Source: an uncultured Hyphomonadaceae bacterium (GTDB taxonomy: Bacteria > Pseudomonadota > Alphaproteobacteria > Caulobacterales > Maricaulaceae). From it: 64,000 bases of DNA. A model generated the notes under the pieces. The model was not told the origin of the DNA and did no database searches. It saw only the letters and a list, made by a program, of their open reading frames with translations. The stretch covers positions 124,001 to 188,000 of the forward strand of contig CAJXPX010000003.1 of assembly GCA_913058335.1 (NCBI GenBank). The letters run 5' to 3'. Both the position numbers and the translations under genes were made by a program. Of the stretch, positions 35,773 to 43,408 are shown in pieces (within the stretch, counting starts at the first letter, position 1; each line of letters opens with the position of its first letter).

Positions 35773-35949
35773 TTAAGCAGATGATTTTGGTCCGACAAAA
35801 AACCATACTATGAATCCGACAAGTGGGAAGATCACAACAAATAATGTCCATAGGACCTTAGCTAAAGTAGATGCACCTGAACCAAGAATGTTAATGACCG
35901 CCCAAATTATTAGAATCAAGTGAATTAAACCAAGTAATCCTTCGAGCAT
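35773..35949 (-). CDS. PLDc_N-like two-helix membrane protein (58 residues)
   Basis: Reads MLEGLLGLIHLILIIWAVIN, then a short loop, then LAKVLWTLFVVIFPLVGFIV and W-F-F-V-G-P-K. The pattern (first helix, K-x-L-W-x-L-x-V-x-x-P-L-x-G second helix, ending F-x-G) is that of the phospholipase-D-nuclease N-terminal domain family, here standing alone. GGAGAA lies 5 bases before ATG 35949. Function unknown, perhaps membrane integrity under stress. Confidence 0.75.
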   Translation of the reverse strand: MLEGLLGLIHLILIIWAVINILGSGASTLAKVLWTLFVVIFPLVGFIVWFFVGPKSSA

Positions 35950-35997
35950 AATTGTTCTCCATTATTATTGCGGCATGATCGCCGCATCACACCTACT

Positions 35998-36023
35998 AAA
36001 CATTAACATCACGGAATGGTTCC
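35998..36023 (-). promoter_or_regulatory. EcfG-like promoter for the PLDc_N/acidic repeat genes
   Basis: On the minus strand GGAAC (36023-36019), 17 bases, GTTT (or N16-TGTT). It lies about 50 bp before the 58-residue gene and back to back with the topoisomerase promoter. Confidence 0.5.
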
Positions 36024-36048
36024 CGGATTTTTAATTCATTATAAATTA

Positions 36049-36074
36049 GGAACATATTTTAAGCTTAGTGCGTA
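36049..36074 (+). promoter_or_regulatory. EcfG-type promoter for topoisomerase IB
   Basis: GGAAC (36049-36053), 17 bases, CGTA (36071-36074), ending 36 bp before the presumed ATG 36111. Confidence 0.65.
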
Positions 36075-36110
36075 TTTGATACCCATGTAACATTTACTTT
36101 GGATCTAAGA

Positions 36111-37088
36111 ATGCAGCCTATGCCAAAACTCATGCGGTATAGCGAGGACAGCGAACCTGGAATTTCCCGACACAGGCGGGGTCGAAATTTTTATTACAAA
36201 TCCCCGGACGGTAAAACGCTCGAAACTGACACTGATCTTGTCCGGATAAAAGCACTAGGCCTGCCACCTGCTTATGAAGACGTATGGATTTGTCTTGATG
36301 AATTTGGGCATTTACAGGCGACAGGGCGTGATGAAAAAGGTCGAAAGCAATATCGCTATCATAATAATTGGTCAGAATTTCGGTCTGTTCAGAAGTTCGA
36401 TAAATTAATAGATTTCGGAAACTACCTGCCTTCCCTTCGACGTAGAGTCCGACGAGATCTTAGAGAAAACACAGCCTCAAAGAAATATACGAGTGCAGCT
36501 TTAATCCGATTGATCGACAAAACGTCGATGCGGATTGGCAATCAGTCTTATGCTGATGAAAATGGAAGCTACGGCGCCACAACCTTACGACGCAAACATA
36601 TCAGCTATGAAGAAGATGAACTTATATTCAATTTCAAAGGAAAAGGTGGGAAAGAAGTGAGTTTTAGAATGAATGATAAAATTCTTCATCAAACATTGGA
36701 AAAAATAGATAATCTGCCGGGCCATCGATTATTTCAATACTTATCTGCCTCCGGCGATATCTGCGCCTTAGATAGCTCTGACGTAAATCAGTATATTGGG
36801 GAAGAGTTTTCAGCAAAAACATTTCGTACTTGGCGCGGAACTGTTGCCGCTTTCAAAGCCGCTGCCAGAACGGATAATCTGACTATAAAAACAATGAGTG
36901 AAGCGGCCGCAAAGGAACTACATAATACGCCAGCCATATGTCGACGTAGTTACATCCACCCTAAAGTCATTGATTTAGCCACTACCGAAAATGAGATTAA
37001 AACGAAGAAAATTGACGAAGGGAAGGATTCAAGCAAGCGAGGGCTTCGTAAATACGAAGCTCAGTGTCTAAACTTTCTTAGATCTTAG
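36111..37088 (+). CDS. DNA topoisomerase IB (poxvirus-like)
   Basis: 325 residues from ATG 36111; ATG 36120 and an upstream TTG 36099 are alternatives. Core residues of type IB enzymes are visible: TSMRIGNQSYADENGSYGAT (catalytic Arg), FKGKGGKEV (Lys), FRTWRGT (second Arg) and the nucleophile Tyr281 in RRSYIHP. It relaxes supercoils by a reversible 3'-phosphotyrosine nick without ATP. Bacterial IB enzymes are accessory. Here it follows an EcfG-type promoter, which suggests use under stress. Confidence 0.9.
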   Translation: MQPMPKLMRYSEDSEPGISRHRRGRNFYYKSPDGKTLETDTDLVRIKALGLPPAYEDVWICLDEFGHLQATGRDEKGRKQYRYHNNWSEFRSVQKFDKLIDFGNYLPSLRRRVRRDLRENTASKKYTSAALIRLIDKTSMRIGNQSYADENGSYGATTLRRKHISYEEDELIFNFKGKGGKEVSFRMNDKILHQTLEKIDNLPGHRLFQYLSASGDICALDSSDVNQYIGEEFSAKTFRTWRGTVAAFKAAARTDNLTIKTMSEAAAKELHNTPAICRRSYIHPKVIDLATTENEIKTKKIDEGKDSSKRGLRKYEAQCLNFLRS

Positions 37089-37193
37089 AGAATTAATTCA
37101 ACAGCTAAATTTTGGTATCTTAAGGAACCAATTCCTCCAATAGAGGCTTATTAAAATTATAAGTTAAGTAATTTATATTTTAAGGAGCATAAA

Positions 37194-37322
37194 ATGCGTT
37201 TTATTTTACGTACGATAGCCGCCGCTGCAATTTCTCTTATCGTGAAAGAGGTTTTAACACGGGATGCCGAAACATCTGAAAATGACATCCCAACATCTCC
37301 CCCCTCAAGGAAGGTGAAGTAA
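37194..37322 (+). CDS. Small hypothetical protein (42 residues)
   Basis: ATG 37194 with AAGGAG 8 bases upstream opens a 42-codon frame: MRFILRTIAAAAISLIVKEV, then a polar Ser/Pro/Lys-rich tail. One short hydrophobic segment could be membrane-associated. A GGAAC box (37124) lies upstream but without a proper -10 partner. It precedes the DUF421 gene by 28 bp. No family recognised. Confidence 0.5.
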   Translation: MRFILRTIAAAAISLIVKEVLTRDAETSENDIPTSPPSRKVK

Positions 37323-37350
37323 CATCTCTTTCTCTAAATTCAATGACTGG

Positions 37351-37872
37351 ATGGGCATGGCGCCAATCAATGCTGCCCTTATATTTCTATCAATCATCGG
37401 TGCATACGCAGCGCTTGTAATCCTCACAAGAATTGCAGGGGTTAGATCTTTTTCAAAGATGAGCGGCTTCGATTTTGCGATAACTGTTGCGATTGGCTCT
37501 ATTTTTGCTTCAATCGTAATGGGCAATTCTGTTTCTTTGATTCAGGGCGTGGTTGTCTTGACAATTTTATATGCTTGTCAAATCGGCTTTGCCGCTATGA
37601 GACTCAAATTGGATTGGTTTCCGAAATTGGTCGATAACAAACCAAGGTTAATTATGATCGGAAAAGAGATCCAATATGACCACCTTCGAAAAGCTAAAAT
37701 GAGTGAAACGGATTTGATGGCCAAACTTAGAGAAGCAAATGTTGGAAATTTTGATAGTATTGAGATTGTGATCGCCGAGACTACGGGCGACGTCTCTGTT
37801 CTTCACCATCAGGACAAGGCCCTTAGTCCGGGTGTCTATAAAGACATACTCGGTGCAGAGCGGCTTCCTTAA
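37351..37872 (+). CDS. DUF421 (YetF-like) membrane protein
   Basis: 173 residues. Three N-terminal transmembrane helices (about 8-27, 37-55, 61-80) then a soluble domain with KPRLIMIGKEIQYDHLRKAK and the SETDLMAKLREANVGNFDSI block characteristic of DUF421. In Bacillus YetF-like proteins have been linked to spore membrane function, but the general role is unknown. It follows the 42-residue gene closely and may share its transcript. It converges on gdhA. Confidence 0.85.
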   Translation: MGMAPINAALIFLSIIGAYAALVILTRIAGVRSFSKMSGFDFAITVAIGSIFASIVMGNSVSLIQGVVVLTILYACQIGFAAMRLKLDWFPKLVDNKPRLIMIGKEIQYDHLRKAKMSETDLMAKLREANVGNFDSIEIVIAETTGDVSVLHHQDKALSPGVYKDILGAERLP

Positions 37873-37903
37873 CCTTCTTGCTGGTCTCTAGGGTTGTGAT
37901 AAA

Positions 37904-39295
37904 TTAGATTCCAAAGGCCAGCAAAGCATCTGCTAACTTACCAAACGCAGCTTGATTAGCTCCTTTTACGTAATCAACATGATCGCTATTTTTTCCATGG
38001 TTTTTGCAATCTTCGTGAATGCGATGCATAATTTGTTTAAGCTTTTCATCCATTGTCTCGAAGTCGCCTTTTTCAAAGGCCGCATTCTGACTCATTTCCA
38101 ATCCGCTCAAGGCAACTCCGCCAGCATTAGACGCTTTGCCGGGGGCATATAAAATTTTGCTCTTGCGAATAACTTTTGCGGCTTTGGCTGTGCAAGGCAT
38201 ATTCGCTCCTTCTGCCAGAGCTATGGCTCCATTTTCCTTAAGTTGTTTAGCATCTTTTTCATGGAGCTCATTCTGCGTAGCACAAGGTAAAGCAATATCC
38301 GCCTTGATTTGCCACGGCGTTTTGCCCGCTGTAAATTTCATTTCCCCAAACTTTTCTGTACAAGCCTCTAGGCTGGCTCCAGATCTCGATTTCAATTCCT
38401 TGATGAAATCAATCTGATCAGGTTTGAAGCCGGACTTAGAATAAAGAATTCCATTACTGTCAGACAGGGTTAAAACTTTCGCGTTCAACTGAATAGCTTT
38501 TTCAGCTGCATGAAGAGCTACATTCCCCGCACCGGAAATCAAAATTGTTTTCCCGTTAATTTTATCCAAATGCGCGTCAAGCATATTTGAGAGGAAATAG
38601 ATTAGGCCGTAACCTGTGGCTTCGACCCGCACGGGGGAGCCGCCATAGGACAATCCTTTTCCCGTCAAAGTTCCCGAAAAGCTATTGGTCAGCTTCTGAT
38701 ATCGACCATATAGATACCCGATTTCACGCGAGCCTACATTTATGTCCCCCGCCGGAACGTCAGTGCGCGGGCCGATGTGACGATAAAGCTCATCCATGAA
38801 CGCCTGACAAAATCGCATTATTTCTCTGTTAGAACGCCCTGACGGATCAAAATCAGACCCACCTTTGCCACCGCCCATAGGAAGTCCAGTCAAAGCGTTT
38901 TTAAAGGTTTGCTCAAAGGCTAAAAATTTTAGGACTGAGAGATTCACAGTAGGGTGAAAGCGAATTCCTCCTTTATAAGGACCAATCGCACCGCAATTTT
39001 GTACCCGCCACCCCTGATTTATACGAATGTTTCCGCCATCATCTTCCCAGCAGACACGAAAGGTAATGATACGGTCGGGCACTGTTAGTCGCTCGAAGAT
39101 ACGAGCTTCTTGAAGGCGTTTGTCACATTCAATCACATCCGTAAGACTTTCTCCAACTTCTTGAACAGCTTGCAGAAATTCATCTTCCCCATTATTTCTA
39201 CTGTTAATTCGCTCCATAACCTCAGACCAATCATAGGCCTTTTCTTTAGAATTCGTTTGAGTGGTTTTTGAATTGGTAATATTGTTTTTTGGCAT
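37904..39295 (-). CDS. gdhA: NADP-dependent glutamate dehydrogenase
   Basis: 463 residues. Family motifs: INQGWRVQNCGAIGPYKGGI, LTGLPMGGGKGGSDFDPSGR (catalytic Lys and Asp), DVPAGDINVGSREIGYLYG, and the Rossmann GNVALHAAEKAI. It interconverts 2-oxoglutarate plus ammonia and glutamate. The GKGGSDFDP form is typical of the anabolic hexameric GdhA. The first 30 residues are polar and variable. An EcfG-type promoter lies 27 bp before its start, which would place ammonium assimilation or glutamate pools under stress control. Confidence 0.95.
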   Translation of the reverse strand: MPKNNITNSKTTQTNSKEKAYDWSEVMERINSRNNGEDEFLQAVQEVGESLTDVIECDKRLQEARIFERLTVPDRIITFRVCWEDDGGNIRINQGWRVQNCGAIGPYKGGIRFHPTVNLSVLKFLAFEQTFKNALTGLPMGGGKGGSDFDPSGRSNREIMRFCQAFMDELYRHIGPRTDVPAGDINVGSREIGYLYGRYQKLTNSFSGTLTGKGLSYGGSPVRVEATGYGLIYFLSNMLDAHLDKINGKTILISGAGNVALHAAEKAIQLNAKVLTLSDSNGILYSKSGFKPDQIDFIKELKSRSGASLEACTEKFGEMKFTAGKTPWQIKADIALPCATQNELHEKDAKQLKENGAIALAEGANMPCTAKAAKVIRKSKILYAPGKASNAGGVALSGLEMSQNAAFEKGDFETMDEKLKQIMHRIHEDCKNHGKNSDHVDYVKGANQAAFGKLADALLAFGI

Positions 39296-39321
39296 AAGAT
39301 CCTCAGTATGTGTGAAAATCC

Positions 39322-39346
39322 TACGCAGCCTCGCTTCAGGCGTTCC
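39322..39346 (-). promoter_or_regulatory. EcfG-type promoter for gdhA
   Basis: On the minus strand GGAAC (39346-39342), 16 bases, CGTA (39325-39322). Spacing to the gdhA ATG is short (about 26 bp from the -10). Confidence 0.6.
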
Positions 39347-39432
39347 TAAGTTGTGACTAAATCTATCGGTTAAGACATCACATTAAAGTTATGATTCGTT
39401 TGGATAACTAGCAGTTCAGACTCACATGAAAT

Positions 39433-39457
39433 GGAACACAATCAAAAAATGGGCGTA
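39433..39457 (+). promoter_or_regulatory. EcfG-type promoter for the first single-domain response regulator
   Basis: GGAAC (39433-39437), 16 bases, CGTA (39454-39457), 14 bp before the ATG at 39471, which would leave almost no leader. Confidence 0.6.
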
Positions 39458-39470
39458 GATTTTATAAGTT

Positions 39471-39869
39471 ATGAAACAAGAAATCGCTCATAAATCGATT
39501 TTAATCGTCGAAGATGATCCTTTTATCGCAATGGATCTGGAAGATACTTTTGTCGATGCTGGATATACAGTTATTGGGCCGGTCGCGGATGTCGAAACTG
39601 GCTTGTCCCTTATAAAGCAATCCAGACCTGACATTGCCACACTTGATTACAATTTAGGACATGAAAACAGCGTACCCATTGCAAATGCCTTAGAGCAAAT
39701 GGATATTCCTTATATTTTCCTCTCCGGGCAAATGAGCCGGGTTATAGAAACCCATAACATTCCGGCGCAAAGCATTATTGGTAAGCCATATGTGCCTTCA
39801 AAGCTTTTGGGGGTCATAGCTTATATGATGCGAAAAGCGACACCTGGAACCAATCTAGCATTCGGTTAG
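39471..39869 (+). CDS. Single-domain response regulator (GSR-type, paralogue of 50200)
   Basis: 132 residues, receiver domain only. Acidic pocket E14-D15-D16, phosphoacceptor Asp59 in T-L-D-Y-N-L-G, switch Ser85 in YIFLSG and Lys105 in IGKPY. The P-Y-I-F-L-S-G region corresponds to the P-F-x-F-A-T-G box of FATGUY-type single-domain regulators that feed phosphate signals to PhyR in other alphaproteobacteria. It is close to the regulator at 50200 (shared ATLDYNLG.E.SVPIA). An EcfG-type promoter precedes it, consistent with feedback in the stress pathway. Confidence 0.85.
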   Translation: MKQEIAHKSILIVEDDPFIAMDLEDTFVDAGYTVIGPVADVETGLSLIKQSRPDIATLDYNLGHENSVPIANALEQMDIPYIFLSGQMSRVIETHNIPAQSIIGKPYVPSKLLGVIAYMMRKATPGTNLAFG

Positions 39870-39879
39870 AGCTAGCCAT

Positions 39880-40025
39880 TCTGCTTGCCACACGAGTTCG
39901 TTTTCAGGGAAAACCTTGGCACGAACACCGGATGGCGGGGAAGGCCGTTAACACCGGGCCGCACCAAGGCCGCCACGCCTAAGAGCGCAGCGAGGGAAGC
40001 TATATGTTTCTGAACCGAGACTGCA
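39880..40025. other. GC-rich, structured segment of foreign appearance
   Basis: About 145 bp clearly richer in GC than the AT-rich flanks. It contains GTTCGT/ACGAAC and CCTTGG/CCAAGG inverted pairs. On the plus strand a frame reads KPWHEHRMAGKAVNTGPHQG ending at a TAA (39979-39981), and the opposite strand is also largely open, but neither has a start codon with a ribosome site. It looks like a small repeat or a relic of an acquired element; I cannot identify it. Confidence 0.4.
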
Positions 40026-40081
40026 TTAACCTATGATATTTAAAATGTTTTATTTTTAGTCTCTTGGAAACGATTAGACTG

Positions 40082-41470
40082 CTAGCCGCGTCCGGCAATC
40101 CAATCTTGACCATGTTCCTGCTCTAATAAATACTCTGGATCAGCGATCATTTTTTGAGACATATTATAATGCTTTCGTAGCTCTGCCTTATCAACTTCTG
40201 ACGGCAAAAGCTCCTCCGCGGCCATTTTTAAGTTTTCCAATTGTTTCAAAACGCAGGATTTATGGTCATCCGTTCTCACAATAGACACAATTTCCGTCAG
40301 AACTGTCATCATCTTGATGGCAGTATTTCTATCTGTCGCGACATAGGCTCTAGACTGATTGCAAATAGCATCTACGAAACGTTCGAATGTAACTGGATAA
40401 GCTATCAGCCTTAAATTGCCTTCCTCGTCATGCCGAAATGGACTTGGATACTCGCCTCCGGCAAAACGTTTCATGGCGCTGTGGAACCAATTAATGCAGT
40501 TCATAGCCGTGAAGGGATCGTTCACCCCCGGAGACAGTGCCCGCGCCAAGATTTCAACCAACTCATCTGCCAGAAATAGAATATTTTGATAAGCTGACCG
40601 AGAGTGTCCTGTTGCAAACCCGTTCAAAAAGTCGAGTTTTTGCTCTTTAGTCAGGTTGTCTTTTGACCAGACCCGCACCAAAATATCGTCCTTTGTGATA
40701 AAATCCCCGGGCCGGTATTCAATTTTTGCCACAACTCCTAAGTCCGAGCATAGCTTCAACAAAGCCTCCTCATTCAGCGTTTGAACAAATCCTTCAAAAC
40801 GGGACCGGATGATTTGGGCCTCGCTTAATTTATATTCACTCAAATCCACTTTTTTATCATTCTCTGAGCGCCCGATATTCATAGGGTAACGCGTCTCTAT
40901 ATCCTTAGACAGACGCCGACCGACCCGGCTTGTGATATTACCCACATTGAGTGTCTCCGGAATGTGGTGAATGAAATAGATCAATACTCCGACACTCATC
41001 AAAGTGAGCCCCATAGCAACAAGCAGAGATATATTTGGGATAAATTCAGTAATGGCATCTTGTGCATCCGTGCCGTCCCCAGTTCGGGCCACCCGCAAAA
41101 TCAACAAGCAGTAAATAAAGGTCGAAGTAAACGTTCCCAAGGTCACTTGGTTGCCGCGGTCACGCATGAAATTCCCGATGAGACGAGGGCCATATTGACC
41201 TGCTGCGCTGGTTACAGCCACCATAGTGATGGAAAAAGTCGTGGCAGCGACGCCGATCATGGATCCAGCAATTGTGGCCAGTATAGTTCGAGCTCCTGTG
41301 GCCTTATTTGATAGAAAAAAAATCGAATCGTCCGAAACTTTAAGACCATAAATTTCGTCCAGAGCAATCGTCACATATGCAAGAAAAATTGCACCAAACG
41401 CCATGAGGCCCGGTATGAAATAATAGCTGCTTTGCAAGTCCTGCCAAATTTTGATTAGCCGTGCGCTCAT
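40082..41470 (-). CDS. DUF2254 integral membrane protein
   Basis: 462 residues. Four transmembrane helices in the first 170 residues (about 17-37, 58-84, 106-124, 140-163) with the signature AGSMIGVAATTFSITMVAVT, then a large cytoplasmic C-terminal domain including ALSPGVNDPFTAMNCINWFH. These are DUF2254 features; the function is unknown. It is the last of three genes (DUF2945, MscS, DUF2254) separated by 1-2 bp, under an EcfG-type promoter. Confidence 0.88.
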   Translation of the reverse strand: MSARLIKIWQDLQSSYYFIPGLMAFGAIFLAYVTIALDEIYGLKVSDDSIFFLSNKATGARTILATIAGSMIGVAATTFSITMVAVTSAAGQYGPRLIGNFMRDRGNQVTLGTFTSTFIYCLLILRVARTGDGTDAQDAITEFIPNISLLVAMGLTLMSVGVLIYFIHHIPETLNVGNITSRVGRRLSKDIETRYPMNIGRSENDKKVDLSEYKLSEAQIIRSRFEGFVQTLNEEALLKLCSDLGVVAKIEYRPGDFITKDDILVRVWSKDNLTKEQKLDFLNGFATGHSRSAYQNILFLADELVEILARALSPGVNDPFTAMNCINWFHSAMKRFAGGEYPSPFRHDEEGNLRLIAYPVTFERFVDAICNQSRAYVATDRNTAIKMMTVLTEIVSIVRTDDHKSCVLKQLENLKMAAEELLPSEVDKAELRKHYNMSQKMIADPEYLLEQEHGQDWIAGRG

Positions 41471-41472
41471 AG

Positions 41473-42540
41473 TCAGGACTTCTTTTTAGAGAATGGTGCT
41501 TCAGATGACTTTTTCTGAGAAACCGTATTCTCTTTGACGTTATTTTTTCCCATTACTTTATATCGAGGCTCTGGCGAGGTTCCATCACGCGGCGTAGGCC
41601 ATCCTTCGCGCTGACCCGTTCGGTCCCCATCAGTTTCCTCGGTTTGGTCGTGTATAAGTTGGACTTTAGTATCATACGGCATATCAATTTTCGCCTTATC
41701 CAAAGCAAGTTTTATAGCTCGTAAAACACTGGCACGATTCGTAACGACATCGCCTCGAGGGCTATCTGTCCACCACCTAGCCCGTATAGTCACCCAGCTT
41801 GCAGCCAAGTCCCAAACGAAGGCTTGCGGCTCGTGCGAAGTATCAACGCTTTCAACACTCGAAATTGCCTTCTTAATAACGTCGCAAGCCTCATCGAGAT
41901 CGTCTCCATATCCGATCCCGACATCATATTGATCCCTACGCTGACTTTCTCCTGTCTTGACCAAGACTGCATTAGTATAAATTTCGCTATTGGGAATAAC
42001 AGCTCTCTGTCCGTCATATGTCTTGACAATTGTCGCCCGGGTTTCGATTTTTTCAACCGTCCCCTCAAAACCGGAGGCCTCGATTTGATCTCCAATTTCA
42101 AATGGTTGCCGTAATAGCAGTAATAGTCCGGCCAGCCAGTTTTGCAGAATATCTTTGAACGCAAAGCCGATCGCAACAGAAGAAACCCCTAATCCGGCAA
42201 TCAAGTCGCCAGGTTTAAGGGTTGGAACGACGATTGTTGCTGCAATTAAAAACCCAAAAAGAACAATCACCCATTTAGAGAACCCGCCGAGAACTTCCCC
42301 AAGATTCCCGCGATTTCGGCTTTTGCTTGCTTTCAAAATAACGCGGCGCAAAATCATGGCCGCAACGAAAAATAGAATGAGAACGATAAGAGCGACAACC
42401 ATATTTGGAAGCGATTTTATGAAGCCATCCAGCCAAGCATCAACTCGTTCCAATGCCATAGTCGGGTCAGCATCTATCTCCCCAGGAACATCCTCTACAA
42501 CACTATCCTCAGTCGGCGTATTCTGATTTTCTTGAAACAT
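41473..42540 (-). CDS. Small-conductance mechanosensitive channel (MscS family)
   Basis: 355 residues. Three transmembrane segments (about 44-64, 88-108, 115-135) and the pore and beta-domain motif LGVSSVAIGFAFKDILQNWL, followed by GDQIEASGFEGTVEKIETRA, typical MscS. It releases solutes on hypo-osmotic shock. An acidic N-terminal tail of about 30 residues and a Lys/Ser-rich C terminus are added. It sits between DUF2945 and DUF2254 genes in one stress-driven operon. Confidence 0.92.
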   Translation of the reverse strand: MFQENQNTPTEDSVVEDVPGEIDADPTMALERVDAWLDGFIKSLPNMVVALIVLILFFVAAMILRRVILKASKSRNRGNLGEVLGGFSKWVIVLFGFLIAATIVVPTLKPGDLIAGLGVSSVAIGFAFKDILQNWLAGLLLLLRQPFEIGDQIEASGFEGTVEKIETRATIVKTYDGQRAVIPNSEIYTNAVLVKTGESQRRDQYDVGIGYGDDLDEACDVIKKAISSVESVDTSHEPQAFVWDLAASWVTIRARWWTDSPRGDVVTNRASVLRAIKLALDKAKIDMPYDTKVQLIHDQTEETDGDRTGQREGWPTPRDGTSPEPRYKVMGKNNVKENTVSQKKSSEAPFSKKKS

Positions 42541-42541
42541 A

Positions 42542-42757
42542 TCAGACCTTAGTCACTTCCGAGTGTGATTTTAAAACAGCATTGCCATCATTTTGCCTAA
42601 TATAATACGCCGGTTTTTCTTGGCTAGCTTCACGCGTCACATCGGTATCTTTAATTCTCAGAGTCACTTTTTTAGTATAAACGGTATCGATTTTGCCGTT
42701 TCCCGCTCCATTACCCCACTCCCACTGAACTTTCGTTCCTTCAGTATATACCATCAT
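42542..42757 (-). CDS. DUF2945 (HVA1/TUDOR-like) small protein
   Basis: 71 residues: EGTKVQWEWGNGAGNGKIDT then TREASQEKPAYYIRQNDGNA, VLKSHSEV. This is the W-x-W/G-x-G-x-V beta-barrel DUF2945 pattern. ATG 42757 and 42754 are adjacent alternatives. The family is frequent next to stress genes in alphaproteobacteria and has no assigned function. First gene of the operon with MscS and DUF2254; its stop is 1 bp from the MscS start. Confidence 0.85.
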   Translation of the reverse strand: MMVYTEGTKVQWEWGNGAGNGKIDTVYTKKVTLRIKDTDVTREASQEKPAYYIRQNDGNAVLKSHSEVTKV

Positions 42758-42779
42758 AATCTTTCCTAATTATGTGGCT

Positions 42780-42804
42780 TACGCTCGGAAGTTTTCGGGG
42801 TTCC
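42780..42804 (-). promoter_or_regulatory. EcfG-type promoter for DUF2945-mscS-DUF2254
   Basis: On the minus strand GGAAC (42804-42800), 16 bases, CGTA (42783-42780), 22 bp before the DUF2945 start. Confidence 0.7.
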
Positions 42805-42847
42805 TGAATTTATTTTCATGAAATGCAGGCTAAAAGGTTGGAAGGAA

Positions 42848-42872
42848 GGAACCGAAATAGGCTCTGTCAGTT
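42848..42872 (+). promoter_or_regulatory. EcfG-like promoter for the OmpA-like/Crp genes
   Basis: GGAAC (42848-42852), 16 bases, AGTT (42869-42872): one base off CGTT. It is back to back with the DUF2945 promoter. Confidence 0.5.
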
Positions 42873-42916
42873 AGTTAGGGGAGACTTGATACTTCAAACT
42901 AACCCACTTACGAGAC

Positions 42917-43390
42917 ATGTTAAAACTTTTTTTCTCCAGCACCGCCCTTATCCCGGTAATCTTACTATCCTTGAATGTCCAGGCGGAGAGTAGTGCAAGC
43001 CAGACAAAAACTGAAAGTCTAAGCTATAATACATCGGTTGAACAAAAGATCGAAAAAATGAGCAACTGCCAATCCGGTGAAATTCCTGTTTATTTTCACG
43101 ATCAATTTATCACGCAGCATTCTGCTGAATTGTTAAACACGGCTTCCGAGGTGACGACTAACTGTGAAATTAAAGCGTTAAGTGTCGTCCTCTACAATAA
43201 CGACGAAACATCAGAAATGATGGTAGAGCGTGAAGATGGAATTAAGTCTTATCTAGAGGCGACTGATCTCAACGCCCCTATTGATGTCCAAGTAGAACAA
43301 GGCGAAAGAGATTCCCTCTGGCTTAATGGGCGCCGCGCGGTTATAGAAATAAAACTCAACCAAAAAACAGATCTGGTCGCTACCAGCTAA
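42917..43390 (+). CDS. Secreted protein with a degenerate OmpA-like domain
   Basis: 157 residues with a signal peptide (SSTALIPVILLSLNVQA, cleavage near 24). The mature part reads IPVYFHDQFITQHSAELLNT, ...ALSVVLYNNDETSEMMVERE, DGIKSYLEATDLN, then NGRRAVIEIKL. The order (I-x-V-Y-F, a helix, I-x-V-x-G/Y-x-x, E-R, Y-L, G-R-R-A-V-E-I) follows the OmpA/MotB peptidoglycan-binding fold, but the usual N-x-x-L-S-x-x-R-A box is diverged. Periplasmic, possibly binding the wall. The Crp gene follows 18 bp later. Confidence 0.6.
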   Translation: MLKLFFSSTALIPVILLSLNVQAESSASQTKTESLSYNTSVEQKIEKMSNCQSGEIPVYFHDQFITQHSAELLNTASEVTTNCEIKALSVVLYNNDETSEMMVEREDGIKSYLEATDLNAPIDVQVEQGERDSLWLNGRRAVIEIKLNQKTDLVATS

Positions 43391-43408
43391 ACGTTTAAGT
43401 CAATTCTT

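Noticed and set aside
37124-37145. GGAAC box upstream of the 42-residue ORF and DUF421
   Set aside because: The -10 position reads GGCT/GCTT, not CGT(A/T), so an EcfG promoter is not supported.
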